This document shows positions 7,957 through 13,639 of a stretch of DNA of 13,639 nucleotides, one piece after another. The position numbers and the translations under genes were made by a program. The stretch is from positions 1 through 13,639 of the forward strand of contig JAZUPZ010000023.1 of NCBI GenBank assembly GCA_045605445.1, read 5' to 3'. Below the pieces are notes generated by a model. That model saw only the letters and a program-made list of their open reading frames with translations, searched no databases and was not told the origin of the DNA. Each line of letters begins with the position of its first letter. Position 1 is the stretch's first letter. The stretch is from CAZMHL01 sp045605445 (lineage in GTDB: Bacteria > Bacillota > Clostridia > RGIG6154).

Positions 7957-8688
7957 TTATTCTTCCCAGTTATGGAAAATATCCTGAACGTCGTCGTCTT
8001 CTTCCATCATATCAATAAGCTTATTCATATTGTCAATATCAGCCTGATTTTCAAGCTTAACAGTTGTCTGAGGAACGTTTTCAACCTGAGCCGATGCAAA
8101 CTTGTAGCCCTTTTCTTCAAGAGCAGAGCATACAGCAGAAAAATCGTCAGGTTCTGTCTGAACTTCAAAATAACCTTCAGATGCAGAGAAATCGGCTGCA
8201 CCTGCATCGAGAGCGTCCATCATTACTGTTTCTTCATCCAGCTCATTTTCTTCGTTTTCTACGATTATTATTCCCTTCTTGTCAAACATAAAGCTTACGC
8301 AGCCCTGCTGACCAAGGTTTCCGCCGCATTTGTCAAAATAATGACGCATTGATGCAGCTGTTCTGTTTCTGTTATCGGTAAGAACATTTACGATTACGGC
8401 AATACCTGAAGGACCGTAGCCTTCGTAAACGATATCTTCGTAATTGTTTGCGTTTCCGTCTCCCGCCGCTTTCTTTATGCTTCTTTCTATGTTATCATTA
8501 GGAACGTTTAATGATTTAGCCTTTGCAATAACGTCTCTGAGTCTTGAGTTTGCATTAGGATCAGGACCGCCTCCTTCTTTAACGGCAACAGCAAGTTCTC
8601 TTCCGATTTTTGTGAAAATTTTAGCTCTTGCGCCGTCATTTTTTTCTTTTTTGTTTTTAATATTTGCCCATTTACTGTGTCCTGACAT
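7957..8688 (-). CDS. yebC: YebC/TACO1 family translation or regulatory factor
   Basis: The family was first described as probable transcriptional regulators (PmpR). More recent work ties bacterial YebC and mitochondrial TACO1 to translation through difficult, for example polyproline, stretches. The 243-residue product has the classic N-terminus SGHSKWANIKNKKEKND, then GYGPSGIAVIV with LTDNRNRTA. The C-terminus MIDMMEEDDDVQDIFHNWEE-like end is typical; here it reads LIDMMEEDDDVQDIFHNWEE. I chose ATG 8688 rather than TTG 8700 because the conserved protein begins MSGHSKW and the TTGGAGA at 8694-8700 is its ribosome-binding site. It is the first gene of the yebC-trmL-rapZ-whiA-dnaE run and has its own promoter. 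Confidence 0.95.
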   Translation of the reverse strand: MSGHSKWANIKNKKEKNDGARAKIFTKIGRELAVAVKEGGGPDPNANSRLRDVIAKAKSLNVPNDNIERSIKKAAGDGNANNYEDIVYEGYGPSGIAVIVNVLTDNRNRTAASMRHYFDKCGGNLGQQGCVSFMFDKKGIIIVENEENELDEETVMMDALDAGAADFSASEGYFEVQTEPDDFSAVCSALEEKGYKFASAQVENVPQTTVKLENQADIDNMNKLIDMMEEDDDVQDIFHNWEE

Positions 8689-8693
8689 AACAA

Positions 8694-8700
8694 TCTCCAA
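8694..8700 (-). promoter_or_regulatory. Ribosome-binding site fixing the yebC start
   Basis: TTGGAGA has its GGAG core 6 nt before ATG 8688. Reading the TTG at 8700 as the start would place the initiation codon inside this site and add four residues absent from the conserved family N-terminus. Confidence 0.8.
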
Positions 8701-8721
8701 TCTATAAATATTTATTATGTT

Positions 8722-8750
8722 ATTTTATCATAAATCTGCTTCTTTTTCAA
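8722..8750 (-). promoter_or_regulatory. Housekeeping promoter of the yebC-dnaE operon
   Basis: -35 TTGAAA (8745-8750), a 17-nt spacer and -10 TAAAAT (8722-8727) with an extended-10 TG. The start site should fall near 8715, leaving a leader of about 27 nt before yebC. No terminator hairpin is visible between the upstream deacetylase stop (8759) and this promoter, so readthrough from the tcdA unit is also possible. Confidence 0.8.
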
Positions 8751-8758
8751 TATATATG

Positions 8759-9445
8759 TTAAATTAAATTGAAATAACTGAAAACCTCCGCATTGGTACC
8801 GTAAAGTATATTTTCTTTTCCAGCAAGAAGAGAAAGCATTCTTTCAACCTCGTCCCAGTTTTTGTATGCATCAATTTCATAAGTATGCCCCCACATATAA
8901 AGAATCTGAGGCTGTTCGCTTTCGCTTTTAAGAAATTTTTCTATTGTTTCAAAAATGTCTTCATCTCTGTGGCGGCAGGTTGGTTTGAACTTCAGCATAT
9001 CTCCGCTTACTTCAAAGTTTTTGGTCGAGACAACCTCTCTTCCGTATTTAAGTCCGAGCTTTTTAAGATGATTTACTGTTTTTTCGTCATTAGTTCCGTA
9101 GGAATATGCCATACCTACAATTTTTGTATTAAAAAGTCTTTCAAGATTTTTAATATCATCGTCAAATTCTTTAACCAGTTCTTCATCGGTAAGCCCTACG
9201 GGTTTTATGTGTTTTGTCCCGTGGCTGGCTATTTCGTGACCTTCATAAAGCTCCTTCATTTCATCCGGCGGAAGATTGTAAACATCAAACCCTTTATAGT
9301 TCCACACTCTGTCTGCCTGCATATTTCCGCTGTTTAAATTAAAGGTGCACTTTAAATTATATTTATTTAAAAGCTCTACAAATCTTATGTCGGAAACGCA
9401 ACCGTCGTCATAACTGAAGGTTACCCCTTTGTTGAATTTTTTCAT
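8759..9445 (-). CDS. Cytosolic polysaccharide deacetylase-like protein (CE4/NodB fold)
   Basis: CE4 enzymes are metal-dependent de-N-acetylases or de-O-acetylases acting on peptidoglycan, chitin or other glycans. The 228 residues show motif 1 TFSYDDG (9-15, with D13/D14), motif 2 SHGTKH (74-79, metal-binding H75 and H79), and a late MWGHTYE (184-190) matching the catalytic-His motif 5. Motif 3 reads MAYSYG (112-117) and lacks the Arg and Pro of the common RxxxxPxG form. No signal peptide or membrane segment is present, so it is probably cytoplasmic and its substrate is unknown. ATG overlaps the tcdA stop as ATGA, with AGGTGA just upstream, so translation is likely coupled. The fold call is firm; activity and substrate are not. 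Confidence 0.87.
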   Translation of the reverse strand: MKKFNKGVTFSYDDGCVSDIRFVELLNKYNLKCTFNLNSGNMQADRVWNYKGFDVYNLPPDEMKELYEGHEIASHGTKHIKPVGLTDEELVKEFDDDIKNLERLFNTKIVGMAYSYGTNDEKTVNHLKKLGLKYGREVVSTKNFEVSGDMLKFKPTCRHRDEDIFETIEKFLKSESEQPQILYMWGHTYEIDAYKNWDEVERMLSLLAGKENILYGTNAEVFSYFNLI

Positions 9446-10149
9446 TTTATATCACCTGCTAAGTCTTTTATTATTTCCCCTGCCATTATAAATCCCGCAA
9501 CGGGCGGAACGAAGGAAACACTTCCCGGAGTTCCTCTTTTTTCGCCGTCTGTACAAAAGCTTTTTACCGGTTCTTCTTTTGAATAAACCACCTTAAGCTT
9601 CTTTATTCCAAGGCTTTTAAGCTTTGTTCTCATTGCTCTTGCCAGAGGACAAACAGAGGTTTTATATATATCGGCAACTTCAAATTTTTCCGGGCAAAGC
9701 TTATTTCCCGTTCCCATACAGGAAATAAGCGGGATTTTTTCTCTGTCGCAGATTACCGCAAGCTCAACCTTTGCTGAAACCGTATCTATTGCATCGGCAA
9801 CATAATCAAAGCTTTTAAAATCAATTTCACCGGAATTTTCCGGAAGAAAGAAAAGATTGTGCTTTGTAATTTTTATTTCGGGGTTAATTTCAAGACAGCG
9901 CTTTTCAGCAGCATCTGTTTTAAGCATTCCCACCGTGTCGCTCTTTGCAATTATCTGCCGGTTTATATTGGTAATATTAACGGTATCATTATCAATTAAA
10001 TCTATTGCGCCAACGCCGCACCTTGCCAGAGCCTCAACTATATAGCCTCCTACGCCGCCTACTCCAAAAACTGCAACCCGCTTGTTCTTAAGTTTTAAAA
10101 CAGCTTCCTCGCCCAGCATAAGTTCACATCTTGCAAAACGGTTATCCAT
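9442..10149 (-). CDS. tcdA: tRNA threonylcarbamoyladenosine dehydratase (TcdA, ThiF/E1-like)
   Basis: TcdA uses ATP to cyclise t6A37 of tRNA to ct6A. It belongs to the ThiF/MoeB/E1-like adenylating family. The 235 residues contain the nucleotide-binding VFGVGGVGGY (27-36) and LIDNDTVNITNINRQ (51-65). Also present are DAIDT (119-123), SCMGTGNK (143-150), and the subfamily-specific VCPLARAMRTKLK (166-178), RGTPGSVSFVPP (205-216). These separate it from ThiF and MoeB, which carry zinc-binding Cys pairs. AAGGAG lies 6 nt before the ATG. It leads a two-gene unit with the overlapping deacetylase gene and has its own promoter downstream of spoIVA. Confidence 0.93.
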   Translation of the reverse strand: MDNRFARCELMLGEEAVLKLKNKRVAVFGVGGVGGYIVEALARCGVGAIDLIDNDTVNITNINRQIIAKSDTVGMLKTDAAEKRCLEINPEIKITKHNLFFLPENSGEIDFKSFDYVADAIDTVSAKVELAVICDREKIPLISCMGTGNKLCPEKFEVADIYKTSVCPLARAMRTKLKSLGIKKLKVVYSKEEPVKSFCTDGEKRGTPGSVSFVPPVAGFIMAGEIIKDLAGDIK

Positions 10150-10177
10150 ATATTTCTCCTTACGTTATTCTTAATAA

Positions 10178-10206
10178 AGTATACAATATTTTTATTTTTT
10201 TTGCAA
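10178..10206 (-). promoter_or_regulatory. Probable promoter of tcdA
   Basis: -35 TTGCAA (10201-10206), a 17-nt A-rich spacer and -10 TATACT (10178-10183). The predicted start lies near 10171, about 20 nt before the ATG. The -35 matches only 4 of 6 consensus bases, but the -10 and spacing are good. Confidence 0.65.
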
Positions 10207-10226
10207 CAAAACAAGCCCGCAGGCTT
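10203..10226 (-). terminator. Probable terminator after spoIVA
   Basis: Right after the spoIVA stop, AAGCC (10222-10226) pairs with GGCTT (10213-10217) around a TGCG loop, followed on the minus strand by GTTTTGTTGC. The stem is short (5 bp) and the U-run is interrupted. On the plus strand it is followed by five T, so it may work in both directions. It abuts the tcdA -35. Confidence 0.5.
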
Positions 10227-10234
10227 TTTCGTAA

Positions 10235-11704
10235 TTACAATATTATACATATCAGACCGCCACTGCCCTCGTTGATAATTTTCTGCAGGGTTTCCTGAAG
10301 CTTGAAGCGGGCATCGTCGGGCATATTGTAAAGCTTGTTATGAAGACCTTCGTTCACAAGCTCGTGAAGAGATTTTCCGAAAATATTTGATTCCCAGATT
10401 TTTGATTTATCTGAATCAAACTCATCAAGAAGATATTTCACAAGCTCCTCCGACTGTTTTTCCGTTCCCACAAGCGGATTAACCTCTGTTTCTATGTCTG
10501 CCCTTATCATATGAATTGAGGGAGCTGATGCTTTCAGCCTTACTCCGAACCTTCCTCCCTGTTTTACTATTTCCGGTTCTTCAAGCTTAAGCTCATCTAT
10601 TGAAGGAGAAACTATACCATAGCCCTTTTGTTTAACCTCTTCAAGCGCCCAGGAAATTTTATCGTATTCCTTTTTCACAAAGGAAAGATTACTGATAAGC
10701 TTAACAAGGTCTTCCCTGCCTGAAATTTCAAAGCCGGAGGTTTCTCCGAGAATTTTATAAAAAAGATGGTCCTTGGTATTTACCGTTATGTGAACCTCGC
10801 CACTTCCAAGGTCGATATTATCAACATTACAAAGGCTGATATTCTCATTTTCTCCCATACCTTCCGCCGCAAAGCTGACCTGACGGAGCTTTTCAACTCC
10901 TTTAAGATTGTCTCTTACAGTATTTGTAAGTGATTTATTAAGCCAGTGAGTATCTTCAAGGCAGTCTACCCATTCAGGGAAGTCTATTTTAATTTCTTTT
11001 AACGGAAACTCCATAAGGATGCTCTCGATTATAGAGTTGATTTCATTTCCCGTTAATGACAGGCAGTTCACACATACTACGGGAACGCAATGCTTATTTT
11101 CAAGCTCACGGGCAATTTCTTTCGTTTCTTCCCTGTCGGGCATTGAGGAATTCAAAAGAATTACAAAAGGTTTATTGATTTCCTTAAGCTCGGAAATTAC
11201 TCTGTTTTCCGCTTCAATATAATTTTCACGGGGAATGTCCGAAATGCTTCCGTCGGTAGTTACTACAAGTCCTATGGTTGAATGGTCTTTTATGACCTTA
11301 TGGGTTCCGATTTCCGCCGCCTTAACAAAGGGGATGCTTTCTTCAGACCAGGGGGTTGAAACCATTCTTTCTCCGCCCTCTTCCAGATAGCCGTTTGAGC
11401 CCTCAACCACATAACCAACGCAGTCTATCATTTTAACATTAAGGCTTGCCTCCCCGCTCAAGTTGATTTTTACCGCATTTTCGGGGATAAATTTAGGCTC
11501 TGTAGTCATTATTGTTCTTCCTTCTGCACTTTGAGGGAGCTCATCAATTGCTCTTTCCTTTTTATACTGATCGCTTATATTGGGAAGAACAAGCTGCTGC
11601 ATAAATCTTTTGATAAAAGTAGACTTTCCCGTTCTGACCGGACCCACAACGCCTATATAAATATCTCCGCCCGTTCTTTTCGCAATATCCTTGTATATGT
11701 TCAT
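10235..11704 (-). CDS. spoIVA: Stage IV sporulation protein A (spore-coat basement ATPase)
   Basis: SpoIVA polymerises on the outer forespore membrane in the mother cell, hydrolysing ATP, and forms the platform on which the coat assembles. The 489-residue product (Bacillus subtilis has 492) shows Walker A GPVRTGKS (21-28), RTIMTTEPKF (63-72), and a Walker B-like MIDCVGYVVEG (92-102). The middle region follows, and the C-terminus ends GGLICIIL, a hallmark of the family that mediates anchoring through SpoVM. The start is set by GGGAGGAG about 5 nt upstream. It stands alone between two hairpins, consistent with a separate sporulation-controlled unit, which in known species is sigma-E dependent. 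No defect is visible. This is the main evidence for an endospore-forming lineage. Confidence 0.97.
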   Translation of the reverse strand: MNIYKDIAKRTGGDIYIGVVGPVRTGKSTFIKRFMQQLVLPNISDQYKKERAIDELPQSAEGRTIMTTEPKFIPENAVKINLSGEASLNVKMIDCVGYVVEGSNGYLEEGGERMVSTPWSEESIPFVKAAEIGTHKVIKDHSTIGLVVTTDGSISDIPRENYIEAENRVISELKEINKPFVILLNSSMPDREETKEIARELENKHCVPVVCVNCLSLTGNEINSIIESILMEFPLKEIKIDFPEWVDCLEDTHWLNKSLTNTVRDNLKGVEKLRQVSFAAEGMGENENISLCNVDNIDLGSGEVHITVNTKDHLFYKILGETSGFEISGREDLVKLISNLSFVKKEYDKISWALEEVKQKGYGIVSPSIDELKLEEPEIVKQGGRFGVRLKASAPSIHMIRADIETEVNPLVGTEKQSEELVKYLLDEFDSDKSKIWESNIFGKSLHELVNEGLHNKLYNMPDDARFKLQETLQKIINEGSGGLICIIL

Positions 11705-11737
11705 AAAACTCCTCCCGTAAACTAACTTGTTTATTCA

Positions 11738-11767
11738 AATATATGGGAAAAGTATTAAATTTATTAC
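11738..11767 (-). promoter_or_regulatory. Candidate sigma-E-like promoter of spoIVA
   Basis: In the 190-nt gap upstream of spoIVA, CATATATT (11738-11745) resembles the mother-cell sigma-E -10 CATACAAT at six of eight bases. A GTAATAA (11761-11767) lies 15 nt further upstream where the -35 should be. The predicted start is about 30 nt before the ATG. The match is partial, and the call leans on the known sigma-E control of spoIVA. Confidence 0.35.
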
Positions 11768-11812
11768 AGAGAATAAAATTATGTAGAATTTGTAGTAAGA
11801 GAAACATATAAC

Positions 11813-11853
11813 AAAACCCACAAAACGCTTATTTAAAGCATTGTATGGGTTTT
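11813..11853 (-). terminator. Long hairpin terminator after the SLH/cohesin gene
   Basis: AAAACCCA (11846-11853) pairs with TGGGTTTT (11813-11820). The inner TACAATGCTT pairs with AAGCGTTTTG except for one C-T mismatch, around a TAAAT loop: about 17 of 18 pairs. The minus strand then reads GTTATATG, so the U-run is mostly the stem's own TTTT. It lies 41 nt after the SLH gene stop. The left arm contains a perfect CATACAAT. Confidence 0.65.
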
Positions 11854-11894
11854 CATTTAATTTGAAAATTAGTCCTTACGGAAAGGCTGTTTTT

Positions 11895-13046
11895 TTATTT
11901 TATTGCCTTAAGAATGTCATTATATGCCCAATGGGAGATTTCAAGGTCTGAAGGAACATTTTCAGACAAGTCTCCGGATGCATTTATTATTCTGTTTACA
12001 AAAGCAACAACCTCTGCTCTTGTTACTTTATTTTCGGGTCTGAAGGTGTTATCCTCATATCCGAAAGTATATTTTTTTGAAACAAAGGTTTTTATATAGC
12101 TTTCTGCCCAATGTCCGCTTATATCGGTAAAAGTAACCTTTTCAGAAGTATCCTCTTCAAGACCGAAGGTAAGAGTTAAGATTTTCACAAGTTCTGCTCT
12201 TGTTATTGTATTATCACCCTTAAAGGTTTTATCCTCGTAACCGTCAAGAATATTTGCAGTAATAAATGCTTTTACAGGCATTTCATACTTTTTCTCAACA
12301 TCGCTGAAAGCATCTTCGTACCTGGTTGCAGTTATATCTACAAGATTGTAAAGAGCTTCAACTACCTCGTATCTTGTTGCAGGTTTATCTGCTCCAAAGG
12401 TTTTGTCCTCATAAAGCGGCATATACTTAATTTTTTCTATTCCGTTTTTATTTTTAAGAGTAACCTTGTTTTCAACAGGAGGAGTTACAACTCCGGGCTT
12501 TGACGGCTTTGAAGGACCGCTTGGAATCTGCGGTTGCTGAGTTGTTTCTTTTGCAGGAACGGTAACTGTAAGTGTATTTGTTGTATATTCAACCTGCTGA
12601 CTGTTTTTATCTACAACATCAAGATTTCTTTTGTTTACGGCAACGGTTGCATTTGCTGCTTCATCGCCTTTTTTATACTCAAAAGAAATTTTAAACATAT
12701 CGCCGTCGCCTGTAAGACCTGAGGTTTTATACCATATAACTCTTATTTCCCCGTCAATGTCTTCTCCGGTATTTCCGCTTTCCGCATCAATATTTGACAC
12801 AACAGACTGATTTGCAAATATGCCTTCCTTTGAAATTACAGTTGGCACAATCTTATCTTTGTCAAAATTGATTCTTAAGAGCATTGCCGCAATTTCAGGA
12901 TTGTTCTTAATTGAAAACATAACGTCGAAACCGGTTTCAGTTTCATTCTGTTTTGTAAGTACTATTTCACAGCCTTCCTCTGCCACTGCAGGCATTATGG
13001 AAAAAAGCATAAGTGAAATTAAAAGTAATGCTACAATTCTTTTCAT
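11895..13046 (-). CDS. Secreted cohesin-like domain protein with SLH cell-wall anchor
   Basis: The 383-residue product has a signal peptide (1-22, cleavage after AVA). A beta-rich domain (about 24-163) follows with a cohesin/carbohydrate-binding-like pattern: FDVMFSIKNN, MLLRINFDKDKI, GEIRVIWYKTSG, GDMFKISFEYKKG. A Pro/Ser/Thr/Gln linker (164-194) leads to SLH repeats, which bind secondary cell-wall polymer. The repeats carry TRYE (224-227), TRAE (282-285) and TRAE (342-345). The series starts mid-repeat and ends mid-repeat (ISHWAYNDILKAIK), together about three repeats. I chose ATG 13046 over 13055 because GAAAGG (13056-13061) is 9 nt from the former and abuts the latter. The layout resembles single-cohesin surface anchors such as OlpA, but cohesin-like domains also occur without cellulosomes. 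The partner is unknown. It has its own promoter and terminator. Confidence 0.85.
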   Translation of the reverse strand: MKRIVALLLISLMLFSIMPAVAEEGCEIVLTKQNETETGFDVMFSIKNNPEIAAMLLRINFDKDKIVPTVISKEGIFANQSVVSNIDAESGNTGEDIDGEIRVIWYKTSGLTGDGDMFKISFEYKKGDEAANATVAVNKRNLDVVDKNSQQVEYTTNTLTVTVPAKETTQQPQIPSGPSKPSKPGVVTPPVENKVTLKNKNGIEKIKYMPLYEDKTFGADKPATRYEVVEALYNLVDITATRYEDAFSDVEKKYEMPVKAFITANILDGYEDKTFKGDNTITRAELVKILTLTFGLEEDTSEKVTFTDISGHWAESYIKTFVSKKYTFGYEDNTFRPENKVTRAEVVAFVNRIINASGDLSENVPSDLEISHWAYNDILKAIK

Positions 13047-13055
13047 TATTATCAT

Positions 13056-13061
13056 CCTTTC
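13056..13061 (-). promoter_or_regulatory. Ribosome-binding site fixing the SLH gene start
   Basis: GAAAGG lies 9 nt before ATG 13046 and directly abuts the in-frame ATG 13055. The downstream ATG gives a standard signal peptide beginning MKRIVALLL. Confidence 0.7.
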
Positions 13062-13072
13062 TATATAAAATT

Positions 13073-13101
13073 ATTTTATCATTTAATTTACCCTTTGGCA
13101 A
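13073..13101 (-). promoter_or_regulatory. Housekeeping promoter of the SLH/cohesin gene
   Basis: -35 TTGCCA (13096-13101), a 17-nt spacer and -10 TAAAAT (13073-13078) with an extended-10 TG. The predicted start is near 13066, about 20 nt before the ATG. The -10 region shares ATGATAAAATAA with the yebC promoter. Confidence 0.75.
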
Positions 13102-13110
13102 TAGAGAAAC

Positions 13111-13140
13111 AAAAAATCGTCCGAAAAATCGGACGATTTT
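13111..13140 (-). terminator. Intrinsic terminator after the right-edge gene
   Basis: A perfect 12-bp inverted repeat: AAAATCGTCCGA on the minus strand (13129-13140) pairs with TCGGACGATTTT (13113-13124) around TTTT. The U-run extends to 13111. It starts 12 nt after the stop of the gene ending at 13153. It ends before the SLH promoter, so the two surface genes are separately transcribed. Confidence 0.9.
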
Positions 13141-13152
13141 AATGTTACTTAA

Positions 13153-13639
13153 TTATTCAGCCGGTGTTGCAGGAGTAATTGCTGCTGCACCTGCTATTGT
13201 GTAAACTCTGATTGTTACAGAATCTTCACCTGAATATGTGTAGTAAAGTGCTTTTGGCTGGTTATTTGCATTACCTGAGTAACCAAATGCAAGCTGTACT
13301 GATTCTGCTCCGCTTTCTCTCTGTGTTTTGAGATAATCGCCGAGACCGCTGAATGTAAGTTCTCTTGCATAGTATGTACCAATTGTCCAGTCATCAAGTG
13401 CTGCTGAAGTTGTACCAACGTATGAGCCAAGTTCAAGTCCTGACATCATATCTGTTGTTACAGTTCCTGCTGCTGCAGTTGAACCTTCTGCAATTCCTCC
13501 GAACGGAACACTGTAGTCACCTGTTACAGGCCATGCTCTTACAGTACCAAGAGCTGTTCTGGTCCACTGTTTCTTGAAGTACCAGGTTGTCTTTACAAAT
13601 TCTCTGTCAAGTCCTGAAATATCAAGAGTTGTGTATACC
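13153..13639 (-). CDS. C-terminal part of an unassigned, probably extracellular beta-sandwich protein (N-terminus outside window)
   Basis: The frame is open from the right edge (base 13638) to TAA at 13153: 161 codons, so the internal ATG at 13449 is not the start. I do not recognise a family with certainty. The segment is rich in Thr, Gly, Ala and aromatic residues, has no Cys, and alternates in a way that suggests beta strands. The pattern LDISGLDREFVKTTWYF, then VRAWPVTGDYSVP, then ARELTFSGLGDYLK and KALYYTYSGEDSVTIRVY resembles DNRLRE-type modules found in secreted Gram-positive proteins. In those a 'LDLSGL' start, 'Dv..yl' middle and 'Y.S.e...l.V' end recur. It ends in an Ala/Pro-rich tail with no SLH or LPxTG anchor. 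A strong terminator follows, then the SLH/cohesin gene. The call is a resemblance only. Confidence 0.6.
   Translation of the reverse strand, partial: VYTTLDISGLDREFVKTTWYFKKQWTRTALGTVRAWPVTGDYSVPFGGIAEGSTAAAGTVTTDMMSGLELGSYVGTTSAALDDWTIGTYYARELTFSGLGDYLKTQRESGAESVQLAFGYSGNANNQPKALYYTYSGEDSVTIRVYTIAGAAAITPATPAE

Noticed and set aside
8689..8700. TTG 8700 as the start of yebC
   Set aside because: The codon lies inside the ribosome-binding site, and the conserved family N-terminus begins at 8688.
11562..11807. 81-residue minus-strand frame overlapping the spoIVA start
   Set aside because: It reads the N-terminal coding part of spoIVA in another frame and includes the untranslated leader; no support for expression.
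11854..11894. Short CCTT/AAGG and TTTTCA/TGAAAA pairings just after the SLH gene stop
   Set aside because: Stems of 4-6 bp without a U-run are too weak to call beside the much stronger hairpin at 11813-11853.
13153..13449. A complete 98-residue protein starting at 13449
   Set aside because: The same frame continues open without a stop to the right edge, and no ribosome-binding site precedes 13449. This is an internal Met of a longer gene.
11895..13639. A cellulosome or polysaccharide-use locus
   Set aside because: Only one cohesin-like domain is seen, no dockerin or glycoside hydrolase is in the window, and the second protein is not assigned. Reported only as a question.
1..13639. CRISPR array, phage island, insertion sequence, toxin-antitoxin or defence system
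   Set aside because: No repeat arrays, transposase, recombinase, terminal repeats or small paired genes are visible, and the genes are contiguous housekeeping families with uniform base use.

Overview
The window comes from an AT-rich, low-GC Gram-positive chromosome. It is most likely from an endospore-forming member of the class Clostridia (Bacillota). SpoIVA points to spore formation. WhiA next to RapZ, the secG-rnr order and SLH-anchored surface proteins all fit that class. Genus cannot be fixed from sequence alone. Every credible gene lies on the minus strand, so transcription runs from high to low coordinates. Coding density is very high. I see no mobile element, CRISPR array, phage gene, tRNA or rRNA.

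In transcription order (right to left): (1) 13153-13639 holds the C-terminal part of an Ala/Thr-rich, beta-type, probably surface protein cut by the window edge. A strong intrinsic terminator follows it. (2) 11895-13046 encodes a secreted protein with a cohesin-like domain, a Pro/Ser/Thr linker and SLH repeats, read from its own promoter. (3) 10235-11704 is spoIVA, the spore-coat basement ATPase. (4) tcdA and a cytosolic CE4-type polysaccharide deacetylase overlap by 4 nt (8759-10149). (5) yebC, trmL, rapZ, whiA and dnaE form a tight five-gene run (2200-8688) behind an extended -10 promoter. (6) secG has a near-consensus promoter and a long terminator, and rnr (RNase R) follows and runs off the left edge. 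rnr starts at 1779 and is open for all 593 codons in the window.

The left two thirds is core information processing and envelope housekeeping: replication (DnaE), RNA decay (RNase R), tRNA modification (TrmL, TcdA), translation or regulation (YebC), secretion (SecG), and the RapZ/WhiA pair linked to cell-wall precursor and division control. The right third turns to the cell surface and sporulation.

I found no convincing wholly new system. The points worth a second look are: rapZ and whiA adjacent without the usual yvcK between them; the single-cohesin SLH protein beside an unassigned surface protein; the tcdA/deacetylase coupling; the promoter-less rnr behind a strong terminator; and the layout of the hairpin upstream of spoIVA.
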